From contig VFZU01000042.1 of NCBI GenBank assembly GCA_016870995.1, positions 1 through 43,025 on the forward strand: 43,025 nucleotides of DNA, in the 5' to 3' direction. The stretch comes from Acidobacteriota bacterium. Its GTDB lineage: Bacteria; Acidobacteriota; Terriglobia; Bryobacterales; Bryobacteraceae. A program made the position numbers and the translations under genes. Positions 25,535-35,320 of the stretch are shown piece by piece (within the stretch, counting starts at the first letter, position 1; the number at the start of each line of letters is the position of its first letter). The notes beneath the pieces are model-generated. The model was given only the letters and a program-made list of their open reading frames with translations, was not told where the DNA came from and ran no database searches.

Positions 25535-26740
25535 ATGAAGTTCGAACGGGTGATTTGGATCGTGCTTGACAGTGTCGGCATCGGCGCGATGCCCGACTGG
25601 CAAGCATATGGCGATCCGGCTGGTAGCGACACACTGGGAAATATCGCGCGGCAGCGTCCGCTGCAGTTGCCGAACCTCTCAAAACTGGGGCTAGCAAACA
25701 TCCGACCTTTCGAAGGCCTGACCACTGCGCAGAACCCAATGGCCAGTTTCGGACGCTGCGCATTGAAGAGCCCGGGCAAAGATACAACGACTGGGCATTG
25801 GGAGATGGTGGGCATCCTGCTGGATCAACCTTTCCCGTTGTTCCCGCAAGGCTTCCCTGCAGACTTCATGGCGAAGTTTGAGGCTGAGATTGGCAGAGGG
25901 ACACTCGGCAACAAGACCGCAAGCGGAACGGAGATCATCGCCGAATTAGGTGACGAACATGTTCGCAGCGGAAATCCGATCATCTACACCAGCGCCGACA
26001 GTGTGTTTCAAATTGCGGCACACGAAGAAGTGATCGGGCTCTTTGAGCTCTACCGTATTTGTGAAATTGCCCGCAAGATGCTCGCCGGGTCGCTAGAAGT
26101 GGGCCGTGTGATCGCCAGGCCATTTGCAGGTACGACGGGTGCCTACACGAGAACCGCGAATCGCAAGGACTATGCGGTTGCGCCGCCGCGCATGCTTCTC
26201 GATGAGCTGGACCGGGCTGGCGTGCCAGTGCACAGCGTCGGCAAGATCTTCGATATCTTTCTTGGACGCGGCATTCGCAGCTACGAAAAAACGAAGAACA
26301 ATGCGGAAGGCATGGCCAAGACGATTGCGGCTCTCGGTGAAATCGACCGGGGCTTGATCTTCACAAACCTCGTAGATTTCGATTCACTCTATGGGCATCG
26401 AAACAATGTCGAAGGCTATGCGAATGCACTCGAGCAGGCCGACGCCGCAATCGAAGACCTCTTGCCTGCATTGCGCCAATCGGATCTGTTGATCCTGACG
26501 GCCGATCACGGCTGTGACCCAACAACCGCTTCGACCGATCATAGCCGCGAATATGTACCCGTGCTTGCCTATGCACCTGCGCTGGCGGCGGGAGTCCCGT
26601 TAGGGACCCGGGAAACGCTTGCGGATCTGGGCGCCACTGTGGCTGATATTTTTGGGGTGAAGATTGCCAACGGGCAATCGATCCTGCCTCAAATGCTGCA
26701 TTCTTCTCAGAATTGCGTCGGTATGGCCGATATCGCTTGA
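25535..26740 (+). CDS. deoB: Phosphopentomutase
   Basis: DeoB interconverts ribose 1-phosphate (or deoxyribose 1-phosphate) and the 5-phosphate, feeding nucleoside sugars into central metabolism. The 401-residue alkaline-phosphatase-superfamily enzyme shows the metal-binding VLDSVGIGAMPD, GSDTLGNIA, the active-site threonine in GKDTTTGHWEM, YTSADSVFQIAAHE, NLVDFDSLYGHRN and LTADHGCDPTTASTDHSRE. The length is normal. The downstream receptor gene starts with GTG directly after its TGA stop, so the two are probably co-transcribed, though no functional link is obvious. Confidence 0.96.
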   Translation: MKFERVIWIVLDSVGIGAMPDWQAYGDPAGSDTLGNIARQRPLQLPNLSKLGLANIRPFEGLTTAQNPMASFGRCALKSPGKDTTTGHWEMVGILLDQPFPLFPQGFPADFMAKFEAEIGRGTLGNKTASGTEIIAELGDEHVRSGNPIIYTSADSVFQIAAHEEVIGLFELYRICEIARKMLAGSLEVGRVIARPFAGTTGAYTRTANRKDYAVAPPRMLLDELDRAGVPVHSVGKIFDIFLGRGIRSYEKTKNNAEGMAKTIAALGEIDRGLIFTNLVDFDSLYGHRNNVEGYANALEQADAAIEDLLPALRQSDLLILTADHGCDPTTASTDHSREYVPVLAYAPALAAGVPLGTRETLADLGATVADIFGVKIANGQSILPQMLHSSQNCVGMADIA

Positions 26741-27880
26741 GTGGCAGGGCCAGAACGTTCTATCAGATTCAGTCAGCTCCCCTGGGTAGCTGCAGCGATC
26801 GTAGTGTTTTGCTTATCGGGTATGATTTGGATCGACCAATGGGGAGCCGCATTTCTTTGCCTCGTATGTATTTTGGCGGGCATGGCATTAGCGTTGCAGT
26901 TGAAGCCTGAAATCGATTCAGCGCCGCCCCCCAAGCAGACCCCCATCAAAAATGAGAACTTGGTATCGAGCAAACTTGCGTCTGCCTGCAGTCGCCGCAT
27001 CGATTTGCCGATCCGCAACATGAATCAGGTCCAGAGCCTGTTTAGCAGTGCGACGACTCAACTCCAGGCTGGATTGAGGGAAATGGGCCGTCAAACACAG
27101 ACACAACTGGAGCTCGTCCATACGTTAGACAAGAACTTGCCTCAGCGCTTAGAATCCCTGCGGCAGAAATCGGAATCCCTTGCGGGCGAGTTGAGGACAA
27201 TCCTTCGCGACGGTGCAAACGCGAGTCAGGTCAAGTTAAATGTCGGGGACAACCTCAACCAGCTATCGAGCCGATTGCATTTGATTGAGCGCCAGCTGGA
27301 GGCATTGAGCTGGATCGCTGATCAAACGAGTCTTGTGGCGGTGAACGCCCAAATCGAAGCCGCTCGGCTGGGGAATCAAGGTAAGGGCTTTCATGTCATT
27401 GCCGGAGAGATCCAACAGCTTTCCAAACGAGCCAGAGTGGTCAGCGAAGAGATCTCTATTCATGTCAGGATGGCCCTCACGGCCGGGGAAGTAGCTCTCT
27501 TGGAATGCAGCTCGGCCGCCGGTACCGGTTTGGGATCCTTGTTAGCTGGCAGAAAACGAATCGCTGAGATGAGCCAATTGATCGAGGACCTTCACACCTT
27601 CGCAAGCAAGCAGGTGGGCAAGTCGAAAGACTCAGCCTCGCGCTTGGAGTGTTTGTCGACTTCTGCGATGAATCACATGCAGTTCGAAGATATTGCCCGC
27701 CAGATTCTTGAGAGATCCCGAGCCGACCTCATGAACTTGCGAGATGTTTTGCAGCAGCCGGGCACACGCCCAGAATCCAGCGATTCGATCCACTCCGCTG
27801 CTTTTGCGGCTTACGACAGAATCGCCCTGCACAAGCCGGAGCAAGAGGATATGAGCCCCGGGGAAGTGGAATTGTTTTAG
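26741..27880 (+). CDS. Methyl-accepting chemotaxis-type protein without a sensor domain
   Basis: The 379-residue protein has two adjacent N-terminal membrane spans (about residues 13-31 and 35-53) with only a 3-4 residue loop between them, so it has no periplasmic sensor. The cytoplasmic part is helical and holds the receptor hairpin tip at about 188-230 (IADQTSLVAVNAQIEAARLG, GKGFHVIAGEIQQLSKRA). Near the C-terminus is MNHMQFEDIARQILE, which I recall from receptors encoded next to STAS and response-regulator genes. The start is GTG 26741, touching the deoB stop. An interrupted STAS gene follows after 9 bases. It probably signals an intracellular or membrane state, but the partner kinase is not in this window. 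Confidence 0.85.
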   Translation: MAGPERSIRFSQLPWVAAAIVVFCLSGMIWIDQWGAAFLCLVCILAGMALALQLKPEIDSAPPPKQTPIKNENLVSSKLASACSRRIDLPIRNMNQVQSLFSSATTQLQAGLREMGRQTQTQLELVHTLDKNLPQRLESLRQKSESLAGELRTILRDGANASQVKLNVGDNLNQLSSRLHLIERQLEALSWIADQTSLVAVNAQIEAARLGNQGKGFHVIAGEIQQLSKRARVVSEEISIHVRMALTAGEVALLECSSAAGTGLGSLLAGRKRIAEMSQLIEDLHTFASKQVGKSKDSASRLECLSTSAMNHMQFEDIARQILERSRADLMNLRDVLQQPGTRPESSDSIHSAAFAAYDRIALHKPEQEDMSPGEVELF

Positions 27881-27889
27881 GAGAGCAAG

Positions 27890-28189
27890 ATGGAAGGTCT
27901 CGAAGATCAAGTCGTATTTGCGCCCAACTCACTTTGTTGGGCAGCCTGATCGGATTTCAACCGCCAGTATCGTCCCGTCCGCGAGGATCGGCGCTATATC
28001 GTCGACTTGTCGAACACCATCGAAATGGACGCTGTCGGCCTTGGCCTACTGCTGCAGATGGCGGACGCGCTTGGCGGAGATCGATCCAGATTTTACATAG
28101 CGCGGGCACAGCCTGCGGTAGCAGAAATTCTAAAGGCTGCTTCACTCGATGACGTTGCCAACTTCGGTTATCCGGAGTTGCAGGCCTGA
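27890..28189 (+). pseudogene. STAS-domain gene interrupted by an in-frame TGA
   Basis: From ATG 27890, preceded by GGAG at 27880-27883, the frame reads MEGLEDQVVFAPNSLCWAA, then TGA at 27947-27949. In the same frame it continues SDFNRQYRPVRED, RRYIVDLSNTIEMDAVGLGLL and on to LQA, with a stop at 28187-28189. The 99-codon total and the VDLSN...MDAVGLGLL core match a single STAS domain, the fold of anti-sigma-factor antagonists. It follows the receptor gene by 9 bases, and receptor-STAS pairs are a known layout. TGA ends many genes here, so read-through is not expected. A downstream restart (TTG 28007) would lose the first strand of the fold. Confidence 0.7.
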
Positions 28190-28303
28190 GCGTCAAGTCA
28201 ACGCCCTCGCAGCTCTGCCTCGACAAGCATCAAAAATAGTCTGGGGCCTGCCAAAACGGTGGACCCAGCAGGAACTGCTCAATCAAACGGCTGCCCGAAA
28301 TTC

Positions 28304-29290
28304 TTACTTCTGTTCGAGCGCCCGCAATCTGCTTCGCAGCCTTTCAATGGAAGTGAAGCCGCCTGATTCAGGAAACGCCTTCATCAGATCGCGCGCCTGT
28401 GCGAGCAGACCGGGCGTTCGGTCACCGGTCTCGATGGCAAGCAAAAGATTGGAAATCTGCCTGGCTTCGGCATTGCGCTGCTGGAAGCCACTCGATTGAA
28501 TTTCGGCGATCCGAATTTGCCTCGCAGCTGCAAGATGCTTGTGAGCATCGGCAAGCCGACCCTCCGCTACCGCAATGCGGCCGCGCAAGTCGTCGCCATA
28601 ATCCCAATTGACGTCTACAAGCTTCAATTGAGCCTTGGCCTTCTCCAAATCCCGCATGAGAAACCAGGCCAGGGCCACGTGATACTTCGCATTTACATCT
28701 GGCTTTCGGCCCGTCTCTACATAAACCTCTGCGGCTTGGTTAGTGGCGTCAATCGCTTTCGGCGAGCCACAATTTTCATAAGCCATGGAAAGTCTTTGCA
28801 GCGTACTGACCAACGTCACAAAGTGGCCGATGGCTTTGCGGTCCTCCAAAAATTTCGCTCTGTCGCCAGCGGCCGCCTGCTCCAGGATCGGCACGGCTTC
28901 GCAGTACCTGTCCATACTAAGGCCCCAATCGTCCGTCAACAGCTCTCCCTTATCCCCTAGCACCATCGAGTTACGAAACGCGGGAATGGATGGGTTCTGC
29001 TTAAGGATGTCGAGCGCGCGATCCGCCATGGCCACCGCTTCCACTCCCCTGCCTGAAAATTGCAAGGCCTCCTGGATCAGGTCGGTCAGGTTTAGGTAGC
29101 GAATCTTGCTCTCCATGCGTTGAGACGCCGGCAAGGCCGCCTCAAAAACCTGGATCGATTCAGTCATCTTGCCCGCCTTGAACAGCGCGCGCCCTTTGGC
29201 CACATGGATATCGACAAAAGTGCGATCATCCAGCTTGTCCTTGGATTGAAACGCTTTCTCCAGCGCCTCCGAAGCCTTTTGCGCTGGCAC
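28304..29290 (-). pseudogene. TPR half of kinase-TPR paralogue 1 (out of frame with its kinase half)
   Basis: This frame encodes the C-terminal half of the protein whose kinase half lies at 29226-30818. It begins to make sense near 29290 (QKASEALEKAFQSKDK) and runs through TPR-like helices (AKGRALFKAGKMTESIQVFE, CEAVPILEQAAAGD, YHVALAWFLMRDLEKAKAQL) to RLRSRLRALEQK. The same helices occur in the neighbouring paralogue at 30902-33064, which shows they belong to one protein. One extra base near the CTTTTG stretch (29275-29281) explains the break. There is no good start codon for independent translation in the homologous part. The 114 bases to the convergent STAS gene show nothing I can assign. 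Confidence 0.65.
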
Positions 29291-30818
29291 CGAGCTCCCG
29301 GTCATTCGGGTAGCGCTCCACGAGAGGAAGCTCGAGCGCAATTGCCTTGAGGTGGCTCGCCAGCGAATCAGCGGAAAGCCCAAGGTTTATGAAATGCGGA
29401 TGTCCCTGAATCTCTCCAACGCGATGGTATGCGCGAGCGAGGTCCTTGCTCAAAGCCACATCGTCACCGACTTCTTTGGCGAGTCCGTCGAGGTAAGCGA
29501 CCGACTTGTCGAGCATTGCCTTACGCATCCCTACCGTGCCAGGGATCGCAGCTGCCATCGGGTCGATTTCTGTGAGCAGACTATTCGCGAGACCACGCAC
29601 CTCATTAAACCGTCGCTGCGCCCGAATGCCTTCCCGCACATTCCAGTAACCGCCGGCAACCACAACGATTAACAGAAGCGAAGCCAGTGCCAGCGACAAC
29701 CGGTTCCGTTTGACGAATTTCAAAGTCCGGTAGGTGAAGGTGTCGGGCCTTGCGATCACCGTCTCGCCATCCAGGTGCCGGCGCAAATCCTCGGCGAATT
29801 CGGCAACTGATCCGTATCGCCGTTGGGGTTCCTTGCGCAAGGCCATCATCAGGATGTTGTCGAGGTCGCCCTCAAGCTGCCGCCGCGTGCGCGTGCTCCC
29901 AGTCACAAGCTCGGACGGCATCGGGGGTTGCCCCGTGCAAACCTGCTGCTGGATCTCTCCAGGCGAATAGTTCTTCAACCGATAAGGCCTGGCCCCCGCA
30001 AGCAATTCATAGAGCACCATCCCAAGCGAATAGACATCGCTTGAAACCGTGATCAGCTCTCCGCAAACTTGCTCAGGGCTGGCATAGTCCGGTGTCATCA
30101 ATGCGCTGCTCGTTAACGTTGAGTCCGCATCCCGCTCCACCAACTTTGCGATACCGAAGTCCAGGAGCTTGGGCGTCCCATCGGTCGTTACCAAGATGTT
30201 CGACGGCTTCAAATCCCTATGAACTACAAGCGAGGCATGTGCGTGCTGCACCGCTTCGCACACCTTGATAAACAACTCGACGATTTCACGAATCCCCAAT
30301 TGCCATTCGCGGCAATACTCATGAATCAGTTTGCCCTCAACCAGTTCCATCACCAGGTACGGGGCATTCTCGAACAAGCCTCCGTCGATCAGCCTGGCGA
30401 TATAGGGATGCTGCAGTTGCGCCAGAATGCTGCGCTCCGTCAGGAATCGCTCAATGTGGCCGGAGGCGGCAACACCGGGGCGAATTACTTTGATGGCGAC
30501 TTGTTGGTCAAATTGCCCATCGGCCCGCTCAGCGCGGTACACCACACCCATGCCGCCGTCGCCAATCCGATTCAACACACGATAGGGCCCCAGCATCCGC
30601 CCCGGCAATTCTGTGCGGATGGTAAATCCCTCAGCAGCCGTTGCGATGGCTGGGGCAATCAGCTCAAGATCTTCTGCAGCAAGGAGACTTTCCTCCTCGG
30701 CTCGTAGTTCGGCATCTTCACCAAATTCGCGATCCAGAAAGGGAGCCCGCTCCGGGCCAGCCAATTCGGCAGCCTCGACAAATAGGGCTTCAATTTTTCC
30801 CCATCTTTCGGCAGTCAT
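29226..30818 (-). pseudogene. Ser/Thr protein kinase half of kinase-TPR paralogue 1, frameshifted C-terminally
   Basis: The kinase domain itself is complete. The ATP loop is GDGGMGVVYRAE (87-98), the lysine K110 in VAIKVIRPG, the catalytic loop VVHRDLKPSNIL (H200-R-D202), DFGIAK (D220) and YASPEQV. A membrane span follows at about 373-391 (RLSLALASLLLIVVVAGG). After about residue 510 (ERYPNDRELGASAK) the homology jumps to another frame, so the TPR part is lost and about 15 unrelated residues precede the stop. A truncated, membrane-bound kinase could still be made. The N-terminal part before the kinase (MTAERWGKIEALFVEAAEL) is the usual lead-in of acidobacterial ECF-linked kinases. Confidence 0.75.
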
Positions 30819-30901
30819 CTTGAACTACTCCAGCCTGTCTTGAGACGTATTCATAGTACCAGCGTCAATCCAGTCACTTTTGAATCAAGTATTTTCAAGA
30901 A

Positions 30902-33064
30902 TTATCTCGATGACAATTGTCGAACTCTCATGCGCAACCAATCAATCGATGTGGCCGCTCCGTTCTCTGGATAGAGCTTTAGCAGTTCTTTCGCCTTGTC
31001 GATCAATCCGGGCGTTGCGTCGCCCGATTCGACGGCGAGCACGAGGTTGTTGATATGCCGATACGTAGCGTCGCCGATGGCCGGAGGCTTTCCCTCTGCA
31101 TCGGCCGTTCGGATGGCTCTTCAATTTGCCAGATGGCGCAAACCGGCAGGCTTGTCATTGAGCGCAAGAGCCACCCTTCCGCGCAAATCCTCCACAGTTT
31201 CGAAATCTTTGGATATCGAATCAAGAATGGCTTTGGCCGCTGCCGTTTTCCTAGTGAGGAAGTTGGCGAGAGCAACGTAGTAATTCGCTTGGTCATTTAG
31301 GGGATAGCCAAATTCCTTGTAGAGGTTGCGGGCATTTGTGGCGGCTTCCACCGCATCTCCCTTGCCACAATAGCCACGAGCGATTGCGAGCAGTTGCAGG
31401 CCAACAACAGTAGAGACGAAATGATTCAGCCGTTTTCGATTCCCCGCAAGCAATCTCTTCCAGAGTTGATCAGCCTCCTCAAGGACTCCAACTGCTTCGC
31501 AGTGTCGCTCCATGCTGACTGTCCAGTCATTGGTAAGGAATTCTCCTTTGGGAGCCAAAACCAACGCAAGGCGTTGCGATGTCGAGCCGGGCTCTTTTCG
31601 CACTAAAGCCAAAACCTTGTCGAACTCATCCATTGCCGTTGCGCCGAAGCCCAATCTCATTTGTTCTTCGGCAATTTGCTTCCTGAGATCGTAGAAAAGG
31701 ACTCTCGCCTTAATCTTCTCGGCTGCGGGTATTGCTGCCTGAAAGAGTTTGATTGCTTCATTGTGATCACGGGAGAGTGACCTTGCTTTTCCCTCAGCCA
31801 GATAAAGAGCCACAAACGTCTCATCGGGGAGCAACTGCTTGTAGGCCATGGCGTTGGCAAGCGCGGCGGCGCTTTTCCCAGCATGATCTCGATAGGCATG
31901 GATCAATGCGATGTTTGCGTACCCAATCGCAAGACTTTTGAGAAGCTCCTCGTCCTTCGGCCGGCTGGGCAAGAGACGTTGTTCCATCTCGATCGCTTTG
32001 GCGTGGCTCTCTAAAGCAGCGTCCCGCTGCCCCAGGTTCGCGGTGTTGGGAAGGCCTTGAATGTCCGCAACCCGATGGTAGGCGCGGGCCAGCTCTTTGA
32101 CGAGCTCCACGTCATCGCCAGCTTCTCTGGTCAAACCATCCAGATACAGCAGCGATTTGTCCAACATCGCCTTTCGCATTTCCGTCGTGCCTGGAATCGA
32201 CGCAGCGATCGGATCGATTTCCGTCAACAGGCTGTTGGCCAGGCTTCTCACTTCTCCAAACCTGCGCTGCGCCCGAATGCCCTCTTTCACATTCCAGTAC
32301 CCGCCCGCAGCAATGGCAACAACCAGTGAGACTCCCAATCCAAGCGAGAGCTGGTTCCGCTTCACAAACTTCGAAGTCCGGTAGGTAAACGTGTCCGGCC
32401 TGGCAATTGCCGTCTCGCCGTCGAAGTGCCTTCTGAGGTCATCGGCGAACTGGGCAACCGATCCGTATCTTCGCTGTGGCTCCTTGCGCAGGGCCATCAT
32501 CAGAATATTGTCCAGGTCACCTTCAAGCTGCCGCCGTAACCGTGCGCTCGCGACATTTGCTTCCGATGGTGGCGGCTGACCCGTACAGACTTGTTGCTGG
32601 ATTTCTGCCGGAGAATAATTCTTCAGCCGGTAGGGCCTCGAACCGGAAAGCAGTTCGTATAAGACCATGCCGAGCGAATACACGTCGCTCGCAACCGTAA
32701 TCACCTCTCCACGAACCTGCTCGGGGCTCGCGTAGTCTGGCGTCATCAGCGCCGCGCTGGTCCATGTCGATTCCGCTTCGCGCTCCACGAGTTTTGCGAT
32801 GCCGAAATCGAGCAGCTTTGGTGTACCGTCCGTGGTCACCATGATGTTTGAAGGCTTGAGATCGCGGTGCACAACGAGCGCCGCATGGGCGTGCTGAACG
32901 GCCTCGCAAACCCTCATAAACAGCTCGAGAATTTCCTTCACACCGAGTTGCCATTCGCGGCAATACTCGTGGATTGGCTTGCCTTCCAACAGTTCCATCA
33001 CCAGGTAGGGCGCGCCAGAATACATGCCACCATCGATCAGCCGCGCGATGTGCGGGTGCTGCAA
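30902..33064 (-). pseudogene. Kinase C-lobe and TPR part of kinase-TPR paralogue 2, with an internal TGA
   Basis: This frame continues the kinase begun at 33037-33468: QHPHIARLIDGG, VVHRDLKPSNIM, LLDFGIAKLV, YASPEQVRGE, then a span (LGLGVSLVVAIAAGGYW) and many TPR-like helices. A TGA at 31121-31123 stops it after GLRHLAN, but the same frame goes on for 72 codons (RAIRTADAEGK, INNLVLAVESGDATPG, YPENGAATSIDWLRMRV) to TAA at 30902-30904. That tail matches the end of paralogue 1 (SNLLLAIETGDRTPGL, GGFTSIERLRSRL), so the TGA is premature. The sequence has therefore lost both its ATP-binding lobe, by frameshift, and its last helices, by nonsense. Confidence 0.72.
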
Positions 33065-33468
33065 TTGTGCAAGGATGTTTCTCTCGGCGAGAAACCTCTC
33101 GATGTGGCCTGAGGCGGCAACCCCCCCGGGCGAATCACCTTGATCGCAACCTGCTGCTCAAACTGTCCATCTGCGCGTTCGGCGCGATACACCACGCCCA
33201 TGCCGCCATCGCCAATGCGGTCCAAAATCCGGTAGGCACCCAACATCCGGCCAGGCAATTCCGCCTGCCCAGAAACTTCTTCAGCCGCCTCTGTGATCGC
33301 TGGTGCAATCCGGCCAAGATCTTCTGAGGCCAGCAGCGACTCAACCTCGGCTCGCAACTCCGCGTCTGCTCCGCAGGCCGAGTCCAGGTAGGATTCGCGA
33401 TCCACACCCTCGATCTCGGATACTTCCACAAAAATTTCTTCGATTTGTTTCCACCGCTCCGGATTCAT
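33037..33468 (-). pseudogene. N-lobe fragment of kinase-TPR paralogue 2, frameshifted at a G7 run
   Basis: From ATG 33468 the 143-codon frame encodes MNPERWKQIEEIFVEVSEIE, the lead-in, then the kinase N-lobe with GDGGMGVVYRAE and the ATP lysine in VAIKVIRPG (K110). Right after it, at a run of seven G on the coding strand (33121-33127), the frame shifts and the remaining 27 residues are unrelated. The intact paralogue reads IRPGVAASGHIERFL here. One more G (or two fewer) restores GHIERFLAERNILAQLQHPH. A catalytic kinase cannot be made from this fragment. A slippery G run could vary in length between cells, but no more than that can be said. Confidence 0.7.
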
Positions 33469-33526
33469 AGAGAGTAGGTCGAGGACTCACCGCTCGGGCG
33501 CCAACCCGGACAGGTTTGAAACCCAA

Positions 33527-33754
33527 TTAGCTGGTCAGATATCGATTGAGCCATGCCTCTGCAACTCTTTGCTCACGGGTCACGGTAGCAACGCTGATCG
33601 AAAGTGCTTCGGCCGTCTCTTCGATCGTCATGCCAGCGAAGAATCGCATTTCGATCACTTTGGTCTTTCGCTCGTCGAAGTTGGCGAGCTCGTTGAGAGC
33701 GTCGTCCAGACTCACCAGCGTCTCGGGTCGTTCCTCTGAGGTGTCCAGCGCTTC
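33527..33754 (-). pseudogene. Region-4 half of an interrupted ECF sigma factor
   Basis: Directly after the TAG at 33755-33757, the same frame continues EALDTSEERPETLVSLDDAL and NELANFDERKTKVIEMRFF, then the helix-turn-helix MTIEETAEALSISVATVTRE and AEAWLNRYLTS. This is region 4 of a Sig-70_X6-type ECF sigma factor, which contacts the -35 promoter element. A GTG at 33713-33715 could restart translation, giving a 62-residue region 4 alone, which could not act as a sigma factor. Confidence 0.72.
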
Positions 33755-34093
33755 CTAGATCGAAACTTTCGCAGCGCCGGCACCACGTTTAGCCCGGTTC
33801 TTTGACCGCGCATGATCCACAAGAATCACCCGCATCAGATGAGCTGCTACGCCAAAGAAATGCGCCCGGCTTTCCCAATTCTGCTTCTGCTGTTGTGCAA
33901 GCCGCATGTAGGCTTCGTTCAACAAGGCGGTGGGCTGCAAGGTGTGGCCCGAATTTTCGCACCTCATATAGCTTGCCGCCAGCTTTCGCAATTCATCATG
34001 AACGATCGGAGTGAGCGCGTCGAGTGCGCTCCGGTCCCCCGAACGCCACTGCTGCAACAGCACCGTCACCGGCTGAATTTTAGAATCATCCAT
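33755..34093 (-). pseudogene. Region-2 half of an ECF sigma factor, stopped by an in-frame TAG
   Basis: The 112-residue product MDDSKIQPVTVLLQQWRSGD... covers region 1.2/2 of a Sig-70_X6-type ECF sigma factor: HDELRKLAASYMRCE, HTLQPTALLNEAYMRLAQQ, ESRAHFFGVAAHLMRVILVD, HARSKNRAKRGAGAAKVSI. A TAG follows where the family usually continues KVS-[LD]-[DE]-EAL. Region 4 lies in the same frame just beyond. Joined, the two halves give 188 residues, the normal family length. In acidobacteria this sigma type is usually followed by a large kinase-TPR gene, which is the case here (58 bases downstream). Both halves are needed for promoter recognition, so the gene is probably dead. Confidence 0.75.
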
Positions 34094-34127
34094 TCTCAGT
34101 TAGCGTTTCTCAATCGCCGCAGGCAAC

Positions 34128-34739
34128 TTAGACCATGCGGATTGCACTTACCATCCGCCCGGACTTCTCCCCGTCACGCCGGAAAGAATGAAACTGATCC
34201 GCATTGCACCTGGTGCAATACTTTGACACCCAGATGTTCTCCAGTTCAAGGCCCGCATCGAGCAATTGCCGCTCGTTGGCCTCGGCGAGATCGACACAGG
34301 TCCGCCCCTCAGCCCCAAAGTGAGCCGACACCTCAGGACCCACCTCAAAACAGCAATAACCGATCCCTGGTCCAATCGCGGCCTGAATGCTGGACAACTC
34401 GGCACCAAGTTGCACCATCTCATGCACTGTCTTGGCGGCGATCTCATCCACGGTTCCACGCCAGCCGGCATGAACGGCTGCCACCACTCTCGCTCCCGGG
34501 TCTGCCAGCAGGATCGGCAGACAATCTGCCGTACGAATCGAGATCCAAAGCTCTGGGCTGGTGGTGACGATCGCATCAGCTTCGCCCTGTAGGCCGCCCT
34601 GGCGCGATCGCAGCACGTTTGAAGAGTGAATCTGCTTCAGCCAGGCGTGGCCATTTTCTGTGAGCCAGACCTCCTCAACCTTTGTCCCGAACCCATGTTC
34701 GATATCGGGCAGTTCCTTGAGATTGGGCGCGTGGATCAT
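34128..34739 (-). CDS. pgeF: Peptidoglycan editing factor PgeF / multicopper-polyphenol-oxidase-like (DUF152)
   Basis: The 203-residue protein has the DUF152/YfiH signature residues: KQIHSS (H38), [12 protein letters not shown] (C73), [11 protein letters not shown] (H90) and [15 protein letters not shown]. The His-Cys-His set binds zinc. E. coli YfiH/PgeF removes wrongly incorporated amino acids (L-Ser for L-Ala) from peptidoglycan precursors; other members act as purine nucleoside phosphorylases. At 203 residues it is shorter than the usual 240, missing part of the N-terminal sheet. The start overlaps the nuoB stop (ATGA), so the two genes are translationally coupled, which is unusual. Confidence 0.87.
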   Translation of the reverse strand: MIHAPNLKELPDIEHGFGTKVEEVWLTENGHAWLKQIHSSNVLRSRQGGLQGEADAIVTTSPELWISIRTADCLPILLADPGARVVAAVHAGWRGTVDEIAAKTVHEMVQLGAELSSIQAAIGPGIGYCCFEVGPEVSAHFGAEGRTCVDLAEANERQLLDAGLELENIWVSKYCTRCNADQFHSFRRDGEKSGRMVSAIRMV

Positions 34740-35290
34740 CCGAGTTGAACGAGGTTGACGCGGCGCTCGAAATCAGCAAGCATGTCTTCGTGCAAACGCA
34801 CATGTGTGGGCTTGCGGGTGAGAGTGCGCATTTGGTCGATCTTGTCCTGCAGCTTCATGAGGCCGTAGAACAAATTCTCTGGGCGCGGCGGGCAACCGGT
34901 GATGTAAACATCCACGGGTACGATCTTATCAACGCCTTGCAGCACAGAATAGGTGTTGAAAGGTCCGCCAACGCTGGAGCAGGCGCCCATCGAAATCACC
35001 CATTTCGGCTCGGGCATCTGATCATAAATTCGCTTCAACACGGGAGCCATCTTGAGACTCACCGTTCCGGCCACGATCATCAGGTCGGCCTGTCGCGGCG
35101 AAGGCCGGAACACCTCAGCGCCAAATCGGGCCATGTCAAAGCGGGAAGTGGTGCTGGCGATCATTTCGATGGCGCAGCAGGCGAGACCAAAACTCAAGGG
35201 CCAGATCGCCGACTTGCGGGCCCAGTTGAACACGTAGTCAACCGACGTCGTGATGAAGTTTTGCTCAAATTGGTTCTGGAGGGTGATCAC
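34736..35290 (-). CDS. nuoB: NADH-quinone oxidoreductase subunit B
   Basis: NuoB holds the N2 [4Fe-4S] cluster that hands electrons to quinone in respiratory complex I. The 184-residue protein shows the tandem-cysteine motif [10 protein letters not shown] (C38, C39), GACSSVGG (C104) and TGCPPRPE (C133), plus [16 protein letters not shown]. All four cluster ligands are present. The start is GTG 35290. No nuoA, nuoC or nuoD lies beside it. It is instead coupled to pgeF, so it is an isolated copy; the main nuo operon, if any, is elsewhere. TAAACT occurs 14 bases upstream. Confidence 0.94.
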   Translation of the reverse strand: MITLQNQFEQNFITTSVDYVFNWARKSAIWPLSFGLACCAIEMIASTTSRFDMARFGAEVFRPSPRQADLMIVAGTVSLKMAPVLKRIYDQMPEPKWVISMGACSSVGGPFNTYSVLQGVDKIVPVDVYITGCPPRPENLFYGLMKLQDKIDQMRTLTRKPTHVRLHEDMLADFERRVNLVQLG

Positions 35291-35308
35291 AAGGTGGAAC
35301 TTTTAGTT

Positions 35309-35314
35309 TAACTT
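35309..35314 (+). promoter_or_regulatory. TANNNT -10-like box of the small His-rich membrane protein gene
   Basis: TAACTT ends 6 bases before ATG 35321. It overlaps, on the other strand, the TAAACT found upstream of nuoB, in the 30-base gap between the two divergent starts. Confidence 0.35.
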
Positions 35315-35320
35315 GGGAAT

